Positions 44,232 to 52,912 of a DNA stretch of 64,000 bases are shown here, one piece after another; within the stretch, counting starts at the first letter, position 1, and each line of letters starts with the position of its first letter. The position numbers and the translations under genes were made by a program. The notes beneath the pieces are model-generated. The model did not search any database, had not been told where the DNA came from, and worked only from the letters and a program-made list of their open reading frames with translations. The stretch is from Microbacterium maritypicum. GTDB lineage: Bacteria > Actinomycetota > Actinomycetes > Actinomycetales > Microbacteriaceae. The stretch spans positions 1-64,000 of the forward strand of contig NZ_WAAQ01000002.1 in NCBI RefSeq assembly GCF_008868125.1, given 5' to 3'.

Positions 44232-44567
44232 TCAGGCCGTGGCCGCGCGGCGGAAGGTGAAGTATCCCGAGACGGCACCGTGATTCACCACGCCCGTTCC
44301 GGTGCTCATCACCCGATCGGATGTGGTCGCGCCCGAGTCGACGAAGGCGTATCCGGTGTGCTCGAGTCGCCAGCCGACGCGCTCGACCTCGCCGAGGAAG
44401 TAGCCGACGCTCTCGTTCTGGTGGCACTCGTTCGCCGCCGAACCCCACGATGACGGGGCTCCGGTGAGACGGCTGACCTCGACGTGCAGGTGCAGCAGGG
44501 GGTCGCCGCGGGTGTGTGCCTCGCGTGCCGCGCCGAGCAGTCGTTCGGCTTCGTCTGTCGTCAGCAT
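44232..44567 (-). CDS. Hypothetical protein, 111 aa
   Basis: Not recognised. Soluble, mixed composition; N-terminal helix (TDEAERLLGAAREAHTRG) then a beta-rich part (GYFLGEVERVGWRLEHTGYAF, GYFTFRR). The ATG at 44567 has AAGGGGGA 2-3 bp upstream, a close but strong ribosome-binding site. Gap of 56 bp to the inhibitor gene upstream; may be cotranscribed with it. Confidence 0.7.
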   Translation of the reverse strand: MLTTDEAERLLGAAREAHTRGDPLLHLHVEVSRLTGAPSSWGSAANECHQNESVGYFLGEVERVGWRLEHTGYAFVDSGATTSDRVMSTGTGVVNHGAVSGYFTFRRAATA

Positions 44568-44623
44568 GATCCCCCTTCGATGCGCCGTCGGTCACGGCTC
44601 ATCTGAGAGCGTACGTCGGGGCC

Positions 44624-44929
44624 TCAGGCTGAGGCCGCACGCACGGCTTCGACGAGCGCGCGCCAGGGGCCGTCGAGCTCCGAGTCGGGCAGCTCCCGTT
44701 CGCGGCGCTCCGACGGTGTGCGGGCCCGGATGCTCCACACGAACCGGTCGGCGCCGGATCCGGCGTCCGTCTCCTGGTCCCACGGGCAGCGGTCGATCAG
44801 GTCGATCCAGTGCACCGCATCGTCGGGCGCGGCCTCCACCCGCCATTGCCGGCGGATGCCGGCGATACCGCCGGTGCGCACCACCGCGATCGCGACCTGC
44901 GCGTCAGTCGGTGGAGAGGACTCGCTCAT
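44624..44929 (-). CDS. Emfourin-like metalloprotease inhibitor
   Basis: Protein of 101 aa with no signal peptide: VAIAVVRTGGIAGIRRQWRV, then an acidic turn region, WIDLIDRCPW, and FVWSIRA. Size, sequence pattern and position resemble emfourin, the cytoplasmic inhibitor encoded next to protealysin-type M4 proteases. It starts inside the 3' end of the protease gene (26-bp overlap), so the two are made together. The ATG at 44929 is chosen because GGGAG is 9 bp upstream; ATG 44935 is an alternative. Confidence 0.82.
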   Translation of the reverse strand: MSESSPPTDAQVAIAVVRTGGIAGIRRQWRVEAAPDDAVHWIDLIDRCPWDQETDAGSGADRFVWSIRARTPSERRERELPDSELDGPWRALVEAVRAASA

Positions 44930-45974
44930 CTCCATAGACTCCCACGGTCGTCCACGCGCGTCGAGCCGCTGCGGCTGTGGCGGCGTCGACGGCTGCGGCC
45001 GCGGCGACGGTGGCATCGGCGAACTGCGTGAAGGTCGCGGTGCTCGACAGGCCGCCCGTGAGCGCGCGATACCAGACGGTGCCCGCGCGCTCCCACGCCT
45101 TGCCACCGAGGTCGATCGAGAAGAGGGCGAACGCGCGGTTGGGGATTCCGGAGTTGATGTGCACTCCGCCGTTGTCTTCCGTGGTGCGCACGAAGCCGCT
45201 CATGTGGTCGGGCTGCGGGTCTTTGCCGAGCTCGTCGTCGTCGTAGGCGGTGCCCGGCGCGATCATCGAACGCAGAGCCGCGCCCTCGACGGCGTCGGTG
45301 AAGATCTCGGCGCCGATCAGCCACGTCGCCTGGTCGGCCGTCTGGCCGAGGGCGTACTGCTCGGTCAGGGCGCCGAACACATCGGCGATCGACTCGTTCA
45401 GTGCGCCGGGCTGGCCCTGGTACTCGAGGTTCGCGGTGTGCTGCACGACGCCGTGCGCGAGTTCGTGTCCGATGACGGTGAGCGAGCCGGTGAAGTGCTG
45501 GAACACCTCGCCGTCGCCGTCGCCGAACACCATGCGCTCGCCGTCCCAGAACGCGTTGTCGTAGTCGACGCCGTAGTGCACGGTCGCATCGAGCGGCGCC
45601 CCGGCATCGTCGAGCGAGTTGCGATCGAAAGCGGCCAGGAGCATCTCGAACGTGGCGCCGAGTCCGTCGAAGGCCTCGTTGACCGCGGGGTCTTCGACGG
45701 GCCCGTCGTCTTCGCCGCGCACGATCGCGCCCGGCAGCTGCTGCGTGTTGCCCGCATCGCTGATCGTGCGGTTCGGGGCCTCGGACAGCTGGGCCACGAG
45801 GTCGCCGTTCTCGTCGATCGAGAGGTCGATGCGCGCGCGGAACGGCGGGCGGCCGGCCGTGAGCGTCTGCCGTGCGGCGGCCGCGGCCTTCGGGAAGCGA
45901 CCCGACTCGGCCAGGCGCGCGAGCAGGTAGGAGGGGACCACTCCATGATGTTGTGCGGATGCTGTGCTGCTCAT
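44904..45974 (-). CDS. Protealysin-like M4 metalloprotease
   Basis: Zinc protease of 356 aa without a classical signal peptide. A short N-terminal propeptide with GVVPSYLLARLAESG matches the protealysin-type precursor. The catalytic domain has HELAH (170-174) with two zinc His and the Glu base, NESIADVFG giving the third ligand Glu194, and GGVHINSGIPNRAF carrying the transition-state His. Export route is unclear. The inhibitor gene overlaps its 3' end, as in the protealysin-emfourin operon of Serratia, so the pair is likely functional. Confidence 0.92.
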   Translation of the reverse strand: MSSTASAQHHGVVPSYLLARLAESGRFPKAAAAARQTLTAGRPPFRARIDLSIDENGDLVAQLSEAPNRTISDAGNTQQLPGAIVRGEDDGPVEDPAVNEAFDGLGATFEMLLAAFDRNSLDDAGAPLDATVHYGVDYDNAFWDGERMVFGDGDGEVFQHFTGSLTVIGHELAHGVVQHTANLEYQGQPGALNESIADVFGALTEQYALGQTADQATWLIGAEIFTDAVEGAALRSMIAPGTAYDDDELGKDPQPDHMSGFVRTTEDNGGVHINSGIPNRAFALFSIDLGGKAWERAGTVWYRALTGGLSSTATFTQFADATVAAAAAVDAATAAAARRAWTTVGVYGDERVLSTD

Positions 45975-46053
45975 GCTGCGACCCTACGCCGGAGGGCCGA
46001 CGTTCGAGCGGTCTCGCCCGCGTTCCGGGGAACTTCTCCGGTCGACGCCGCGG

Positions 46054-46497
46054 TCAGTCGCGCTCGATGCTCAGAACGGTCGTACGCAGTCCGCCGGACT
46101 CGTACTGCACGGGCATGCCCGGGTGGTCGATCGAGAACCAGAAGATGCCGTCGTCGGTGTCGTACCGGCGGCAGGTGAGCGCGCCGAGCGGTGTCGACAG
46201 GCTCACGGTCGACACGCTCGTGGTGCCGGCGTCGAAGGCGGCATGGCCCTGCAGCTCGGCCCAGGTCACCCGGTTCGAGACGACGGCCTTGGGGTCCTCC
46301 GCGGCCCAGCGGTCGAGGGTCGCTCCCTCGTCATCGGTGTCGTGGAAGCGGTTGACGTGCTCGGCCATCGGGCCGTCGGGGCCTTCCAGCAGAAGCCGGA
46401 TCACGGTGCCTGTTCCGGTGGCGTCGCGGATCTCGGCGGCGGTGAACGGCGTCGGCAGGAGTCCGGGGCCGAGCAGGTGCGGATCGGAATCGGTCAT
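46054..46497 (-). CDS. Hypothetical protein, 147 aa
   Basis: Not recognised. Soluble and acidic, with TPFTAAEIRDATGTGTVIRL near the N-terminus and ALTCRRYDTDDGIFWFSIDH toward the C-terminus. Looks beta-rich. The ATG at 46497 begins the first conserved-looking segment; a longer frame runs upstream through the promoter of the divergent importer operon and is rejected. Confidence 0.65.
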   Translation of the reverse strand: MTDSDPHLLGPGLLPTPFTAAEIRDATGTGTVIRLLLEGPDGPMAEHVNRFHDTDDEGATLDRWAAEDPKAVVSNRVTWAELQGHAAFDAGTTSVSTVSLSTPLGALTCRRYDTDDGIFWFSIDHPGMPVQYESGGLRTTVLSIERD

Positions 46498-46570
46498 GCA
46501 TCCAGTCTGCGCCACGGGTGACCGGCACGTCACGGGATGGTCTCGATGGAGCGATCCGGACCGGCGATCC

Positions 46571-46601
46571 TTGACAGGATTGCGTTCTGTATACAGAATA
46601 C
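46571..46601 (+). promoter_or_regulatory. Promoter with GntR-type operator, site 1
   Basis: TTGACA (-35, 46571-46576), 17 bp, CAGAAT (-10). The operator TGTATACAGAATAC (46588-46601) covers the -10; the larger TTCTGTATACAGAA (46585-46598) is a perfect palindrome. The same 14 bases recur at 55443, in front of the GH42 operon. Confidence 0.75.
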
Positions 46602-46660
46602 CAGTACGCCCGAAGGGGTGATCCCGACCTAGATCTTCCAATGATGAAAGAGGTAGCGAG

Positions 46661-47974
46661 ATGGCACGTGCGAACGTGACGCGGTATCTGGCACTGGGTG
46701 CCGCCGGCGCTCTGGCACTCGGACTCGCCGCGTGCAGCGGTGGGGGCGGAGGAGGCGGAGGGGGCGTCGACGCCGACGGCAAGGCCACGGTCGTCTGGTC
46801 CACCTGGGGCACGGCCGACGAGCTCACCCGCTACGAGGAGTTCAACAAGGACTTCATGAAGCGCCACCCCGACATCACCGTCAAGCTGCAGCCCGTCGCC
46901 GACTACGGCGACTACCACTCCAAGCTGCTCGCGCAGCTCACCAGCAACACCGCGCCCGACGTGTTCTACGTCGGTGACGACAAGATCGGTCAGTTCGTCG
47001 ACTCGAAGCGCCTGATGCCGCTCAGCGAGCTGATGGACTCGAAGGACAGCAAGACAAAGAAGGACGACTTCTTCCCCGGTCTCTTCGGCGCCGCCGAGAA
47101 CGACGGAGAGGTCTACGCTGCTCCGAACGACTCCAATCCCGACGTGTTCTGGTACGACAAGCAGGCGCTGGCGACCGCCGGGATCACCGAGGACCCCGCG
47201 ACCCTGGCCGAGAACGGCGAGTGGACCACCGACAAGTTCCTGGAGATGAACAAGAAGCTCCACGACGCGGGTCTCACCGGCACCATGTACTGGAACTACT
47301 GGGCGACGCACTGGAGCTGGCTCTCGTCGCAGGGCCTCGATGCTCCCTATGACGATTCCGGAGCCTTCGTCGCGAACAAGGATGCCGACACCGTCGAGTC
47401 GGTGCAGCAGCTCGGCGACCTGTTCGAGGACGGCACCTTCGTCGTCGCCGACACGCTCCCTGACGGCGCCGGCGCCGACAGCGTGTTCGTCACGCACAAG
47501 GCCGGCTTCTTCGTGCAGGGCCGCTACACGATCGGCACGGTCGATGCGACGGGCGAGCAGGACAGCTACGACATCGTGCAGTGGCCGACCCCTGACGGCG
47601 AAGCCGCTCCCACGGGCGTGGCGACCAGCTTCCTCGCGATCAACGGCAAGACCAAGGTGAAGGACGCGGCCTTCACGTTCTGGACCGAGTTCCTCTCCGC
47701 CGAGGGGCAGACCTTCCGTCTGCAGGGCGGCGGCAACGCGGTCCCCTCGATCAAGGGCGCCGACGAGGTCGTGCTCGAGGGCGACTATCCCGCACACGCC
47801 CAGACCTTCCTCGACATGCGCGACATCGGTTTCGAGGACTACCCCGCCGAGGCACGCGTGCCCGGCCTGCCGACCGCCATCGCCGATGAGTTCCTGAAGC
47901 TCTACCAGGGCAAGGCCGACGCACAGGAGACGCTCGACACCATCGCCGACCTGGTCAAGGAACGGTCGGAGTAG
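46661..47974 (+). CDS. Sugar-binding lipoprotein of ABC transporter (importer A)
   Basis: Family 1 solute-binding protein of 437 aa. Lipobox LAAC at Cys25, followed by a run of nine glycines before the mature domain. Family segments: VVWSTWGTADELTRYEEFNK, LTSNTAPDVFYVGDDKIGQF, and a late QGGGNAVPSIKGADEVV. GAGGT is 7 bp before the ATG. First gene of an operon with two permeases and a GH63-like hydrolase, under a GntR-type operator. Confidence 0.95.
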   Translation: MARANVTRYLALGAAGALALGLAACSGGGGGGGGGVDADGKATVVWSTWGTADELTRYEEFNKDFMKRHPDITVKLQPVADYGDYHSKLLAQLTSNTAPDVFYVGDDKIGQFVDSKRLMPLSELMDSKDSKTKKDDFFPGLFGAAENDGEVYAAPNDSNPDVFWYDKQALATAGITEDPATLAENGEWTTDKFLEMNKKLHDAGLTGTMYWNYWATHWSWLSSQGLDAPYDDSGAFVANKDADTVESVQQLGDLFEDGTFVVADTLPDGAGADSVFVTHKAGFFVQGRYTIGTVDATGEQDSYDIVQWPTPDGEAAPTGVATSFLAINGKTKVKDAAFTFWTEFLSAEGQTFRLQGGGNAVPSIKGADEVVLEGDYPAHAQTFLDMRDIGFEDYPAEARVPGLPTAIADEFLKLYQGKADAQETLDTIADLVKERSE

Positions 47975-47979
47975 AACGA

Positions 47980-48942
47980 GTGAGCACTCTCACCGAGAAC
48001 GGGCGGATGCCGCAGGTCACCCCTGCGGCATCCGCCCCGCCCCTGCGCAAGGAGGCGCTCTGGCGTCGCCGCGACCGCCTGTGGGGCTACGTCTTCGTCG
48101 GCCCTCAGATGATCGGCATGGGGCTGTTCGTCGTGCTGCCGTTCGCCGCCAGCCTGGTGCTCGCGTTCGCGGACTGGGACGGTCTGACCGACCTCACCTG
48201 GGTGGGTTTCGCCAACTTCGCCGATCAGCTGACCGACCCGCTCCTCGGTCGCGCGATCCTCAACACGCTCATCATCGCGATCGTCACGGTGCCGATCGGC
48301 CTCGGACTCTCGGTGATCGTCGCCGTCGCGCTCGAGAAGCTCAAGACGCGCACGCTCTACCTGATCCTGTTCTTCGCCCCGGTCGTGACCTCCACGGTCG
48401 CGGTGGCGATGATCTGGCAGCAGATGTTCCGCTCCGACGGGCTGCTGTCCACGACGATCTCGAAGGTCTTCGGGGTCACCCCGCCCGATTGGCTGCAGGA
48501 CCCGAAGCTCGCCCTCCTCGCCGTCTGCATCGTCACCATCTGGTCGTCGATGGGCCTCAACGTCGTGATCTTCCTCGCCGGGCTGCAGAACATCTCCCCC
48601 TCGGTGATCGAGGCCGCCCGCATCGACGGCGCAGGGCCCTGGAGGCTGTTCACGAGCATCCGCCTGCCGTTGCTCTCCCCGATCGTGTTCTTCTCGTCGG
48701 TGGTCGCCTTCATCTCTTCCCTGCAGACGTTCGACACGGTCTACGTGCTGGTGCAGGACGCCGGCCCCGACAACGCGACCCGCACCATCGTGTATCACAT
48801 CTTCGATCTGGGCTTCGGGCGCTTCGAGTTCGGTCCGTCGAGTGCCGCGAGCATCATCCTGCTGCTGCTGACGCTCGTCATCACCGCGGTGCAGTTCGGC
48901 GCGCAGAAGAAGTTCGTCCACTACGAGGATGACCCCGCATGA
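47980..48942 (+). CDS. Carbohydrate ABC transporter permease, MalF/UgpA type (importer A)
   Basis: Protein of 320 aa with six helices and coupling motif SVIEAARIDGAGPWRLFTSI near residue 208. GTG start 5 bp after the binding-protein stop. Partner of the next gene, which its stop overlaps (ATGA). Confidence 0.94.
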   Translation: MSTLTENGRMPQVTPAASAPPLRKEALWRRRDRLWGYVFVGPQMIGMGLFVVLPFAASLVLAFADWDGLTDLTWVGFANFADQLTDPLLGRAILNTLIIAIVTVPIGLGLSVIVAVALEKLKTRTLYLILFFAPVVTSTVAVAMIWQQMFRSDGLLSTTISKVFGVTPPDWLQDPKLALLAVCIVTIWSSMGLNVVIFLAGLQNISPSVIEAARIDGAGPWRLFTSIRLPLLSPIVFFSSVVAFISSLQTFDTVYVLVQDAGPDNATRTIVYHIFDLGFGRFEFGPSSAASIILLLLTLVITAVQFGAQKKFVHYEDDPA

Positions 48943-49883
48943 GCATTCAGACTCCTCCGCTGACCGGCCCCGCTCCGGCGACCGACTCCACCATCGCCAT
49001 CACCGCGCCCGGATACCGCTCGCGCGGGCGTGGAGGCCCCTCCGTCGATCGCGCGCGCCGCCGGTTCGGGTCGACCCTGCTGCACGTGGTGCTCGTGGTG
49101 GCCGGGATCGGCATGGTGTTCCCGTTCGTCTGGATGCTGCTGACCTCGTTCAAGACCCTGCCGCAGCTGCTGAAGAACCCGCTGCAGTTCCTTCCTGATC
49201 CCTGGACCTTCGAGAACTACACGCAGGCCTGGAACGCGGTCCCGTTCGGTCAGGCGTACCTGAACAGCGCGTACATCGCGATCCTCGTGGTGGTCGGCAC
49301 GCTGCTCACGGCGTCGATGGCGGGATATGCGTTCGCGCGGATCCGGTTCCGCGGCAGCAAGGTGCTCTTCATCGTCTTCCTCGCGACGCAGATGATCCCG
49401 AAGCAGGTGACGCTGATCCCGTTCTACCTGCTGATGTCGAACCTCGGCTGGGTCGACTCGCATCTCGCGCTGATCGTGCCCGGCATCATGGCGAACCCCT
49501 TCGCGGTGTTCCTGATGCGGCAGTTCGTGCTCGCCCTGCCGCGGGAACTGGAAGAGGCGGCCATCGTCGACGGCGCCGGCCGCTGGCGCATCTTCTGGAG
49601 TGTCGTGCTCCCGAACCTCAAGCCCGGTCTCGCGGCACTCAGCATCATCGTCGCACTCGACGTCTGGAACGCCTTCCTGTTCCCGCTCGTGCTGCTGAAC
49701 TCGCCCGACCTGTTCACGGTGCCGCTCCTGCTGAACGCTTTCGAGGGCCAGCAGGGATCCATCAATTACGGACTCGTGATGGCGGCTTCCGCGATCGCGA
49801 CCGTGCCGATGCTGATCGTGTTCGTGATCGGTCAGCGCAAGATCCTCAACAGCATGGCCGCCTCGGGACTCGGAGGGCGATGA
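48939..49883 (+). CDS. Carbohydrate ABC transporter permease, MalG type (importer A)
   Basis: Protein of 314 aa. A hydrophilic N-terminal extension (~40 residues) precedes six helices. EAA motif ELEEAAIVDGAGRWRIFWSV near residue 204. Overlaps the previous permease and the following hydrolase gene by four bases each. Confidence 0.94.
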   Translation: MSIQTPPLTGPAPATDSTIAITAPGYRSRGRGGPSVDRARRRFGSTLLHVVLVVAGIGMVFPFVWMLLTSFKTLPQLLKNPLQFLPDPWTFENYTQAWNAVPFGQAYLNSAYIAILVVVGTLLTASMAGYAFARIRFRGSKVLFIVFLATQMIPKQVTLIPFYLLMSNLGWVDSHLALIVPGIMANPFAVFLMRQFVLALPRELEEAAIVDGAGRWRIFWSVVLPNLKPGLAALSIIVALDVWNAFLFPLVLLNSPDLFTVPLLLNAFEGQQGSINYGLVMAASAIATVPMLIVFVIGQRKILNSMAASGLGGR

Positions 49884-51517
49884 TGACGGATGCCGCCGCG
49901 CTCGCCGGGCGCCGCCTCGACCTGGTGTCCGCGCCCTTCACGTTGCCGCGCTCGCGCGTGCTGGTGTTCCGCGCCGACGACGGCGAGGGCGTGCGCGTGC
50001 ACACCTCGGAGTACGAGCGGCGGCTGTCGGACTGCCGGGTGCTGGATGCGCTGACCGTGATCGGCGCCGGGGGCGAGGTGCTTCCGGTGACCGACGTGCA
50101 TCCTGCGCGAGTGACGTTCGGCGCTGCTGCGGCGACGCTGACCTTCGCCGATCCGTCGACGCTGAGCCTCGGGGGAGAACCGGGGGCGCGGGTGCGGCTG
50201 CGGCGTCCGGACGGTCATGTCGAGGAGCATCTGCTCGGCGGCGGCATCCGGTTGCGCGTCGCCGCGGATCGTGCCGTCGCGGTGGAGAGCGGAGACCACT
50301 GCGCAGCGCTCGCCGCGACCGAGGCGATCTGGGCCGAGTGGTTCGCGAAGTGCCCGAGCGTGCGCGACGATCTGCAGGAGATGGCGGCGTTTTGCTGGTG
50401 GGTGCTCGGTGCGAACATCGTCGAGCTGCCGTCGCTGGGCGATGCCAGGGCGATCGTGCCGTCGAAGATCGGCTACGTCGGTCTCTGGCAGTGGGATGCC
50501 TACTTCATCGCCGTCGGCCTGCGGCACGGCGACCCCGAGCTCGCTCGTGAGCAGCTCGATATCGCCTTCCGGTTCCCGCAGCCCGACGGGCAGCTGCCCG
50601 ATGTCGTGCACGAGCTTGGAGTGCTGGCGACCAGCGACGACCTTCCCGAGAGCGACCGCGCGAACTTGCGTCGTGCCGGATCGCAGATCGCCGATCCGAG
50701 TGCGCCCGTGCCCCTGACCAAGCCGCCGCTCGCCGCGTGGGCGTTGCGCAAAGTGCTCGAGGTCGAGGATGCTCCCGACTATGCGCGCACGCAGCTGGCC
50801 CGCATCGTGCGCTCGCAGGACTGGTGGTTCGCCGGGAGCGACCTCGACCACGACGGGATGCCCGAGTACGGGCATCCGTACTCCTCTGGGCTCGACGACA
50901 GCCCGATCTTCGACGGTCCCCTGCCGACCGCGGCTCCCGACCTCGGTGCCTACCTCGTGCAGCAGGATCGGGAGCTCGCCTCCCTGCTGGTGAAGTACGA
51001 GCCGGATGCCGACGTGGAGCGGTTTCGTGCGCGGGCCGAGACCACGCAGGAGCTGCTGCTGCGCACGTGGGATCCCGAGCGGAGCCGGTTCCTCGCCTTC
51101 GGCGGCGGAGAGCCGCAGCTCAGCGACACCGTCGTCGGGCTGATGCCGCTGCTCACGGGCACGCTGCCGGCTCCGATCGCCGCGGCGCTGCGTCAGGCCG
51201 TCGACGACCCCGAGCGCTTCGCCCTGCCCTGGGGGCTGCCGACCGTCGCGGCCTCCGATCCCGATTTCTCGGAGGAGCGCATGTGGCGCGGACCGGTGTG
51301 GGTCAACACGAGCATGCTCGTCGCCGAGGGGCTGGAGGCGTCGGGGTATCCCGAGCGCGCGCGGGAGCTGCGTGAGCAGACCGTGGCCCTGGTGATCCAC
51401 GGCGGGGGCCCGCACGAGTACTTCAATCCGCAGACGGGCGAGAAGGCCCGCACCGCCACCACGGCATTCGGCTGGTCGGCCGCGCTGTTCGTCGACCTCG
51501 CGGTGCAGCTCAGCTGA
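49880..51517 (+). CDS. GH63/MGH-like (alpha/alpha)6 glycoside hydrolase
   Basis: Cytoplasmic protein of 545 aa. An N-terminal beta domain (~1-150) is followed by an (alpha/alpha)6 barrel with YVGLWQWDAYFIAVGL, PDGQLPDVVHELG, GLDDSPIFDGPL, MWRGPVWVNTSMLVAEGL and a final TTAFGWSAALFVDLA. These resemble GH63 members such as YgjK-like glucosidases and the bacterial mannosyl/glucosylglycerate hydrolases. The substrate is probably the glycoside taken up by importer A. Coupled to the permease gene by ATGATGA. Confidence 0.83.
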   Translation: MMTDAAALAGRRLDLVSAPFTLPRSRVLVFRADDGEGVRVHTSEYERRLSDCRVLDALTVIGAGGEVLPVTDVHPARVTFGAAAATLTFADPSTLSLGGEPGARVRLRRPDGHVEEHLLGGGIRLRVAADRAVAVESGDHCAALAATEAIWAEWFAKCPSVRDDLQEMAAFCWWVLGANIVELPSLGDARAIVPSKIGYVGLWQWDAYFIAVGLRHGDPELAREQLDIAFRFPQPDGQLPDVVHELGVLATSDDLPESDRANLRRAGSQIADPSAPVPLTKPPLAAWALRKVLEVEDAPDYARTQLARIVRSQDWWFAGSDLDHDGMPEYGHPYSSGLDDSPIFDGPLPTAAPDLGAYLVQQDRELASLLVKYEPDADVERFRARAETTQELLLRTWDPERSRFLAFGGGEPQLSDTVVGLMPLLTGTLPAPIAAALRQAVDDPERFALPWGLPTVAASDPDFSEERMWRGPVWVNTSMLVAEGLEASGYPERARELREQTVALVIHGGGPHEYFNPQTGEKARTATTAFGWSAALFVDLAVQLS

Positions 51518-51542
51518 CCCCGCGTCGCGGAACACCGCGGGG
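51518..51542 (+). terminator. Weak hairpin after the GH63-like gene
   Basis: CCCCGCG (51518-51524) pairs with CGCGGGG (51536-51542), directly after the stop codon. Seven base pairs without a T-run; some transcription may read into the next operon. Confidence 0.4.
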
Positions 51543-51558
51543 CTCTGCGCCCTCCTGT

Positions 51559-51572
51559 TGTATTCAATATTC
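51559..51572. promoter_or_regulatory. GntR-type operator, site 2 (importer B)
   Basis: TGTATTCAATATTC matches the other two sites (TGTATACAGAATAC) at 10 of 14 positions, with the spacing kept. It lies 25 bp before the start of importer B. No clear -35/-10 pair was identified around it. Confidence 0.55.
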
Positions 51573-51596
51573 ATTTCACGGACGAAGGAGTCAGTC

Positions 51597-52910
51597 ATGA
51601 AGAAGAAGCTCACCGGAATCGCCGCGCTCGTGGCAGTGGGAGTCGGCCTCGCCGGATGTGCGGCCGGAGGAGTGCCCGGCGGCGGATCCGGCGTCGCGCT
51701 CGACCCCGATGCGACGCTCGACGGCGAGATCACGGTCTGGTCCTGGGACGTGGGCGCCGTCGCGCTCGAGCGTCTGGCCGCCGACTTCGAGAAGGCTCAC
51801 GATGGCACCACCGTGAAGGTGGTCGACGTGGGATACGACAACGCGTACGACAAGATGTCGGTCGGCTTCCAGGCCGGCACCGGGCTGCCCGACGTCGTCA
51901 CGATCGAGACCGATGCGGCCCCCGGCTACATCACGCAGTTCCCGAAGGGCATGCTCGATCTGAACCCGATCCTGGGCGACGACGAAGCCGACTTCGACCC
52001 GTTCAAGTGGTCGGCGGGATCGGATGCCGAGGGCTCGCTGCGCATCGCCCCGTGGGACTCCGGCACCGTCGCGCTGTACTACCGCACCGACATCGTCGAG
52101 CAGGCGGGCGTCGACATCGAGGCCGCGGAGACCTGGGACGATCTGATCGCGGCGGGCAAGGTGATCAAGGAGAAGACCGGACACACGCTGCTGTCCACTG
52201 ACCTCTCCGCCGGTGGCGGCTTCCAGATGCTGCTGCAGCAGCTCGGGCAGGGGTTGTTCAACGAGGCGGGGGAGATCACGCTCGACTCGCCGGAAGCCGT
52301 GCGCGTGCTCACCATGCTGCAGGAGATGAACGAGGCCGGTCTCATCAAGAACGTCACCGGATGGGACGGGCGGGTCACGTCCGCGAAGGACGGCGACTCC
52401 GCCGTGACCGCAGACGCGGTCTGGTGGATCGGCACGCTCCAGGGCGATGCCCCCGAGCTGAGCGGCAAGTACGCCGTGCTCCCGCTCCCGGTGTTCGACG
52501 AGGGCGGCGCCCGCACGTCGAACAACGGCGGATCCGGCCTCGCGGTGCCTGCGCAGGCGAAGAACCCGCAGCTGGCCGCGGCGTTCGTCGACTTCGTGCT
52601 CGCGGATGCCGACAACCAGGTGTCGATGATGACGAACGAGGGGCTCTTCCCGTCGTACCTGCCCGCACTGGAGTCGGAATACTTCTCGAAGCCGGTCGAG
52701 TACTTCGGCGGTCAGCCGGTCTACGAGACCTTCGCCGAGCTCACGGGCCAGATCCCGCCGATCGTCTACACCTCGGACAGTGCAGAGGCCTCGGACATCG
52801 TCGCCAACGCCGTCGCCGCCGCCGTGCTGAACGGCGCCGACCCCGCCACCGTGCTCGCCGACGCGGCCGCGCAGCTCGCCACCTCCACCGGTCGAGAGGT
52901 CGCGGAGTAA
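51597..52910 (+). CDS. Sugar-binding lipoprotein of ABC transporter (importer B)
   Basis: Family 1 solute-binding protein of 437 aa, lipobox LAGC at Cys21, then a Gly/Pro linker. Segments ITVWSWDVGAVALERLAADF and ETWDDLIAAGKVIKEKTGH are typical. GAAGGAG lies 7 bp before the ATG at 51597; a frame extending upstream to 51558 crosses the operator and is rejected. First gene of importer B. Confidence 0.95.
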   Translation: MKKKLTGIAALVAVGVGLAGCAAGGVPGGGSGVALDPDATLDGEITVWSWDVGAVALERLAADFEKAHDGTTVKVVDVGYDNAYDKMSVGFQAGTGLPDVVTIETDAAPGYITQFPKGMLDLNPILGDDEADFDPFKWSAGSDAEGSLRIAPWDSGTVALYYRTDIVEQAGVDIEAAETWDDLIAAGKVIKEKTGHTLLSTDLSAGGGFQMLLQQLGQGLFNEAGEITLDSPEAVRVLTMLQEMNEAGLIKNVTGWDGRVTSAKDGDSAVTADAVWWIGTLQGDAPELSGKYAVLPLPVFDEGGARTSNNGGSGLAVPAQAKNPQLAAAFVDFVLADADNQVSMMTNEGLFPSYLPALESEYFSKPVEYFGGQPVYETFAELTGQIPPIVYTSDSAEASDIVANAVAAAVLNGADPATVLADAAAQLATSTGREVAE

Positions 52911-52912
52911 CC

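Noticed and set aside
46054..46827. 257-codon minus-strand frame extending the 147-aa protein upstream
   Set aside because: The extension runs through the importer A promoter and operator and into its signal-peptide region antisense; it is poly-Pro/Ala noise.
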